From Gemmatimonadota bacterium (GTDB lineage Bacteria; Gemmatimonadota; Gemmatimonadetes; Longimicrobiales; Longimicrobiaceae), in contig JAHWJJ010000156.1 of assembly GCA_019348475.1 (NCBI GenBank), forward strand, positions 1-9,192: a stretch of 9,192 nucleotides of DNA, given 5' to 3'. Of the stretch, positions 6,521 to 9,192 are shown piece by piece. The position numbers and the translations under genes are program-made. How positions within the stretch are numbered: the stretch's first letter is position 1; every line of letters begins with the position of its first letter. The notes below the pieces were generated by a model that saw only the letters and a list, made by a program, of their open reading frames with translations, was not told where the DNA came from and made no database searches.

Positions 6521-7582
6521 ATGCAACCCACGCAGTACGAGCAGACGGTCCTGGAGCTTCGCGCCTCGCCCCGCACCTGGCTGGTCACGGGCGCGGCTGG
6601 CTTCATCGGCAGCAACCTAGTGGAGCGGCTGCTGGCGCTGGGGCAGCGGGTGGTGGGGCTGGACAACTTCTCCAACGGGTTCCGGCACAACCTGGACGAG
6701 GTGCGGGCGCTGGCGGGCCCTGCCGCGGAGGCGTTCCGCTTCGTGGAGGGCGACATCCGCGACCTGGACACCTGCCACGCCGCGTGCGCGGGGGTGGACG
6801 TGGTACTGCACAACGCGGCGCTGGGCTCCGTGCCCCGCTCCATCTCCAACCCGCTGGCCACGCACGGCTCCAACCTGGACGGCTTTCTGAACATGCTGGT
6901 GGCCGCCCGCGACGCCCGCGTGCCGCGCTTCGTCTACGCCGGGTCCAGCTCCACCTACGGCGACCACCCCGCGCTCCCCAAGGTTGAAGACCGCATCGGC
7001 CGGCCGCTGTCGCCGTACGCCGTCACCAAGTACGTCAACGAGCTGTACGCGGGTGTCTTTCACCGCACGTACGGGCTCCGCACCATCGGCCTGCGGTACT
7101 TCAACGTCTTCGGGCCGCGGCAGACGCCGGACGGGCCGTACGCCGCCGTCATCCCCCGCTGGATCTCGGCGCTGCTGCACGGCCGGCCGCTGGTGATCAA
7201 CGGCGACGGCACCAACAGCCGCGACTTCTGCTTCGTGCACAACGTGGTGCAGGCCAACGTGCTGGCCGCCACCGCGCCCGACGAGAGCACCGACCAGGTG
7301 TACAACGTGGCGGTGGGCGACCGCACCACGCTGAACGAGCTGTTCGCGCTCATCCGCGACGGGCTGGCGGCGGTGCGGCCGGAGGTGGCGGACGCGCGGC
7401 CGGAGTACGGCCCCACCCGCGAGGGCGACGTGCCCCACTCGCTGGCGGACATCGGCAAGGCGCGGGCGATGCTGGGCTACCAGCCCACGCACACCCTGGC
7501 GCAGGGCCTGGCCGCCGCGCTTCCCTGGTACGTCCGCTCGCTCGCCCCGCCCCCCGTGCCCGCCGACGCGGGCGTGGGCTGA
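6521..7582 (+). CDS. wbpP: UDP-N-acetylglucosamine 4-epimerase (WbpP/TviC/WbgU type)
   Basis: This encodes 353 residues of the extended short-chain dehydrogenase/reductase family. It should interconvert UDP-GlcNAc and UDP-GalNAc (and possibly the matching uronic acids) in the cytoplasm, using bound NAD. Visible motifs are [11 protein letters not shown] (22-32, NAD-binding GxxGxxG), GLDNF (46-50), GDIRDLD (77-83), [10 protein letters not shown] (98-107), the catalytic SSSTYGDHP (142-150), Tyr166 and Lys170 in [25 protein letters not shown] (191-201), [13 protein letters not shown] (226-238) and [11 protein letters not shown] (301-311). These strings, and the N-terminal extension before the Rossmann strand, closely match P. 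aeruginosa WbpP and Salmonella TviC as I remember them, more than GalE or UDP-glucuronate epimerases. Ser307 sits where GalE has a bulky Tyr, consistent with N-acetylated substrates. No Shine-Dalgarno precedes ATG 6521. The C-terminus ends in a Pro-rich tail. A strong terminator lies about 50 bases downstream. Confidence 0.93.
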   Translation: MQPTQYEQTVLELRASPRTWLVTGAAGFIGSNLVERLLALGQRVVGLDNFSNGFRHNLDEVRALAGPAAEAFRFVEGDIRDLDTCHAACAGVDVVLHNAALGSVPRSISNPLATHGSNLDGFLNMLVAARDARVPRFVYAGSSSTYGDHPALPKVEDRIGRPLSPYAVTKYVNELYAGVFHRTYGLRTIGLRYFNVFGPRQTPDGPYAAVIPRWISALLHGRPLVINGDGTNSRDFCFVHNVVQANVLAATAPDESTDQVYNVAVGDRTTLNELFALIRDGLAAVRPEVADARPEYGPTREGDVPHSLADIGKARAMLGYQPTHTLAQGLAAALPWYVRSLAPPPVPADAGVG

Positions 7583-7630
7583 CCCGGCCGCGGGGAGTCG
7601 CGCCCGGGGCGAACACGGCGCCGACGACGC

Positions 7631-7667
7631 AAGAGGATGCGGACACCCCGTCGCGCGTCCTCTTTTT
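7631..7667 (+). terminator. Intrinsic terminator after the epimerase gene
   Basis: AAGAGGATGCG (7631-7641) pairs with CGCGTCCTCTT (7654-7664) in an 11-bp stem with a single T:G wobble and a 12-base loop. The T-run spans 7663-7667 (the last stem bases included) and is followed by CGTTCTTC. It starts 49 bases past the epimerase stop codon, which fits termination of the rightward operon. The minus-strand side lacks a T-run, so it should act in one direction only. Confidence 0.85.
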
Positions 7668-7708
7668 CGTTCTTCGGGATGGTCGTGATCGCCATCCACC
7701 GCGAACGC

Positions 7709-7738
7709 AAAACATCACCCCGGTTTTTCAGGACGGGG
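7709..7738 (-). terminator. Weak candidate terminator for the leftward nucleotidyltransferase gene
   Basis: Read on the minus strand just past the stop at 7741, CCCCG (complement of 7734-7738) pairs with CGGGG (complement of 7718-7722), followed by TGATGTTTTGC. The stem is short and the T-run is displaced by four bases, so the site is plausible by position only. Confidence 0.35.
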
Positions 7739-7740
7739 GT

Positions 7741-8889
7741 TCATACCGCTAGCGACGAGGACGAGGCCGCGCGCTCCCGGACGGCGCGCTCCGCGGCGGC
7801 GGCCACCGACAGGCCCAGGGGAAGGAACGCCCACTCGCGCCCGCGGCGAACCAGGGTGCGCACTGCCCGCTCCGCCCAGGGCGCCGTGCGGCGCAGGGCG
7901 GCCAGCGGCGGGAACGCCGAGGGGAGCGCCAGGCCGTGCTCCCCCAGCGCCGCCGGTGTCCCCGTACGCCGGGCGACCGCGGCGATGCCGGACTGCCACG
8001 CCAGCTCCAGCCGCAGCCCGTGCAGCCGCCGGCGCGCCAGCTCCGAGTACAGCAGGTAGCTGCCGGCCGCCGTGAGCTCGAAGGGGTCGGCGCACGGGAT
8101 GCGCGACGCGACGCTCCGCGCCATCTCCAGCTGGCGGGCCAGGACGTCGGCCTGCGGCTCCCCCGCGATCGCCGCCTCGACCTCGCGCACCGACCGATCG
8201 TCGGCGTGCTGCAGCCCCTCGGCCAGCACCAGCAGGTCGCGGATGCGGCCGCGCCGGTCCGCGTGCTGCACCGCCGAGTGCAGCAGCACGTAGCGCAGGT
8301 GGTCCGCCGGGTCGAGCACCAGCAGGGGCGAGTCCGCCGCGGGGCGCACCCGCTCCCATACGACGGGGGAGAGCCCCGGGACGGCGGTGTGGATCTCCAC
8401 GGGGATGGCGCCGGGGACCGCGCGCACGGCCAGCCGGTGCGCCGCCGGGCCGCCGTGGTGCGTGTACCCCGCCGCGTCCAGCGCCGCGGCCAGCGCCGCG
8501 GCGTCGGCCGCGCTCCCCAGCACGTCCAGGTCCATGAGCCGCGGCCCGTTGCCGCCCCGCAGCAGGGGGACGCCCCCCTTGAGCACGACCAGCCGCACCC
8601 CCGGCGACCCCGCCGCGCCCGCCAGCCGCCGCAGCTGGGCGCGCGCGGAGAGCACCATCCGGCTCTCGGCCCGGGCAAAGCCGGCCACCGCCTCGGCGGC
8701 CGTGCCTGACAGCAGGCCCCCGGCGCGCGCCGAGAGCTCCAGCGCGCACTGCTCCACCCGCAGGAACAGGCGCCACGCGGCCGCGGAGACCTCCGGCGGC
8801 GCGGCGGCTGGCGCGGCGGAGCAGAGCGTCCGCAGCGCCCAGCTGCGAAGGTGCAGGGCGCCCATCACGGGCTCAGGGGTGGGCGGCAT
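7741..8889 (-). CDS. Nucleotidyltransferase-fold family protein (PF14907-like)
   Basis: This encodes 382 residues from the ATG at 8889. The pattern matches the uncharacterised nucleotidyltransferase family NTP_transf_5 (PF14907): a helical N-terminal part, then VVLKGGVPLL (101-110), the metal-binding pair DLDVLG with D120 and D122, PVEIHTAV (163-170), HLRYVLLHSAVQHADR (197-212) and RIRDLLVLAEGL (215-226), then a helical C-terminus. The DxD pair and the KGG loop are those of the DNA polymerase beta-like nucleotidyltransferase fold. No reaction or substrate is established for the family; members recur in exopolysaccharide and some lasso peptide clusters, which fits this setting. The start is uncertain: GTG and ATG codons at 8871 and 8868 would shorten it slightly, and the open frame reaches 9159, but upstream residues look non-coding and would overlap the divergent gene. 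No Shine-Dalgarno is seen. It is transcribed toward the epimerase terminator. Confidence 0.8.
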   Translation of the reverse strand: MPPTPEPVMGALHLRSWALRTLCSAAPAAAPPEVSAAAWRLFLRVEQCALELSARAGGLLSGTAAEAVAGFARAESRMVLSARAQLRRLAGAAGSPGVRLVVLKGGVPLLRGGNGPRLMDLDVLGSAADAAALAAALDAAGYTHHGGPAAHRLAVRAVPGAIPVEIHTAVPGLSPVVWERVRPAADSPLLVLDPADHLRYVLLHSAVQHADRRGRIRDLLVLAEGLQHADDRSVREVEAAIAGEPQADVLARQLEMARSVASRIPCADPFELTAAGSYLLYSELARRRLHGLRLELAWQSGIAAVARRTGTPAALGEHGLALPSAFPPLAALRRTAPWAERAVRTLVRRGREWAFLPLGLSVAAAAERAVRERAASSSSLAV

Positions 8890-9022
8890 CGGGCGGCGAC
8901 CGGGGGGTGGGGGGCTCGCGACGCAGGAAAGCTGCGGCGCGCCTTCCGGCCGCGCAACCGGGCGGCCTTTCGCGGGGGGCGCGCCGGCCCGTATACTGCA
9001 CCGCCGCGCGCCCGATTCGCGC

Positions 9023-9055
9023 CGGACGGGGAGCCGCAGCTCCCCGTCCGTTTTT
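9023..9055 (+). terminator. Perfect intrinsic terminator in the leader of the cupin gene
   Basis: The 12-base arm at 9023-9034 (CGGACGGGGAGC) pairs perfectly with 9039-9050 around a CGCA loop and is followed directly by TTTTT (9051-9055). It lies between the candidate -10 at 8992-8997 and the start codon at 9076. No rightward gene upstream needs it: the epimerase has its own terminator at 7631, and the intervening gene runs leftward. It may therefore be an attenuator for the cupin gene or end a leader RNA of about 50 bases. Confidence 0.85.
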
Positions 9056-9063
9056 CCACAGTC

Positions 9064-9068
9064 AGGAG
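9064..9068 (+). promoter_or_regulatory. Ribosome binding site AGGAG for the cupin gene
   Basis: AGGAG at 9064-9068 lies 7 bases before ATG 9076, close to ideal spacing, and fixes the start of the cupin gene. It is the best Shine-Dalgarno in the window and stands out because most genes here have none. Confidence 0.8.
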
Positions 9069-9075
9069 ATCCCTG

Positions 9076-9192
9076 ATGGACCCGCAGCACGCCGGCCCGC
9101 CCGTGCACGCTCCCCGCATCGTCCCCAAACCGTGGGGAAGGGCGATCTGGTACGCCCACGAGGAGCGCTACGCCGGCAAGATCCGTGAGGTC
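9076..9192 (+). CDS. Cupin-domain protein, mannose-6-phosphate isomerase type II-like (partial)
   Basis: Only the first 39 residues are in the window; the gene runs off the right edge. PKPWGRAIWYAHEERYAGK (17-35) matches the opening of the cupin found at the C-terminus of type II mannose-6-phosphate isomerase / GDP-mannose pyrophosphorylase proteins and in small stand-alone relatives (the KPWG..IW......Y.GK pattern). The N-terminus has no nucleotidyltransferase domain, so it is a stand-alone cupin. A role in mannose-phosphate interconversion would fit a polysaccharide locus but is inference; metal-binding residues lie beyond the edge. The start is fixed by an AGGAG at 9064-9068. Upstream is a leader with a terminator hairpin, which suggests expression control by attenuation. 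Confidence 0.7.
   Translation, partial: MDPQHAGPPVHAPRIVPKPWGRAIWYAHEERYAGKIREV

Larger units (their letters stand above)
8890..9075. promoter_or_regulatory. Divergent regulatory region with a central TATA-type element
   Basis: This 186-base region lies between the divergent starts of the nucleotidyltransferase-like gene and the cupin gene. The clearest promoter element is TATACT (8992-8997), five of six matches to a -10 box for the rightward gene; its -35 is poor (TTTCGC at 8968-8973, 18 bases away). GTATAC (8991-8996) is a perfect palindrome, so the minus strand also reads TATACG and might serve leftward transcription. The rest is GC-rich without other clear sites. Confidence 0.5.

Noticed and set aside
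7936..8709. A 257-codon rightward open frame opposite the nucleotidyltransferase-like gene.
   Set aside because: The translation is Arg/Gln/His-rich, as expected for antisense of a GC-rich gene, while the minus strand carries the family motifs.
9039..9055. The hairpin before the cupin gene as a terminator for leftward transcription.
   Set aside because: The T-run is present only on the plus-strand side; the minus strand has no T-run after the stem.

Overview
The window is GC-rich throughout (roughly 70% by eye), with long spurious open frames on both strands, as expected at this base composition. It reads as part of an extracellular or capsular polysaccharide locus from a Gram-negative (outer-membrane) bacterium. 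The protein style (Arg/Ala/Pro-rich, two outer-membrane Wzi-type barrels, weak Shine-Dalgarno sequences) suggests a Gemmatimonadota/Longimicrobium-like organism. That placement is an impression, not a proof.

Layout, left to right. (1) Bases 1-96 probably hold the last codons of an upstream gene, overlapping or abutting a GT4 glycosyltransferase (126-1364, +). (2) Bases 1365-2076 are a 712-base stretch between convergent genes with no convincing gene, only a few inverted repeats. (3) Two divergent genes for Wzi-family outer-membrane proteins follow (2077-3837, -; 3967-5610, +). They share a 129-base intergenic region in which candidate promoters for both directions overlap. (4) A PHP-type tyrosine phosphatase of the CpsB/YwqE family (5643-6428, +) follows the second Wzi gene closely and is probably co-transcribed with it. 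(5) A UDP-GlcNAc 4-epimerase of the WbpP/TviC/WbgU type (6521-7582, +) ends at a strong intrinsic terminator (7631-7667). (6) A nucleotidyltransferase-fold protein of the PF14907 type (7741-8889, -) converges on that terminator. (7) Divergent from it, a cupin protein resembling the C-terminal domain of type II mannose-6-phosphate isomerases starts at 9076 and runs off the window. Its leader contains a perfect terminator hairpin just ahead of the start codon.

How the parts fit: the epimerase would supply UDP-GalNAc (or precursors of GalNAc-type uronic acids) as sugar donor, and the glycosyltransferase would add a sugar to the growing repeat unit. The CpsB-like phosphatase would reset a tyrosine kinase (Wzc/CpsD type, not in the window) that controls polymer length and export. 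The Wzi proteins would act at the outer membrane in surface attachment or assembly of the polymer. The cupin may belong to mannose-phosphate/GDP-mannose supply or may be an unrelated small cupin. The nucleotidyltransferase-like protein has no established role; such genes recur in polysaccharide and some peptide clusters. I found no rRNA, tRNA, CRISPR array, insertion sequence or phage gene.
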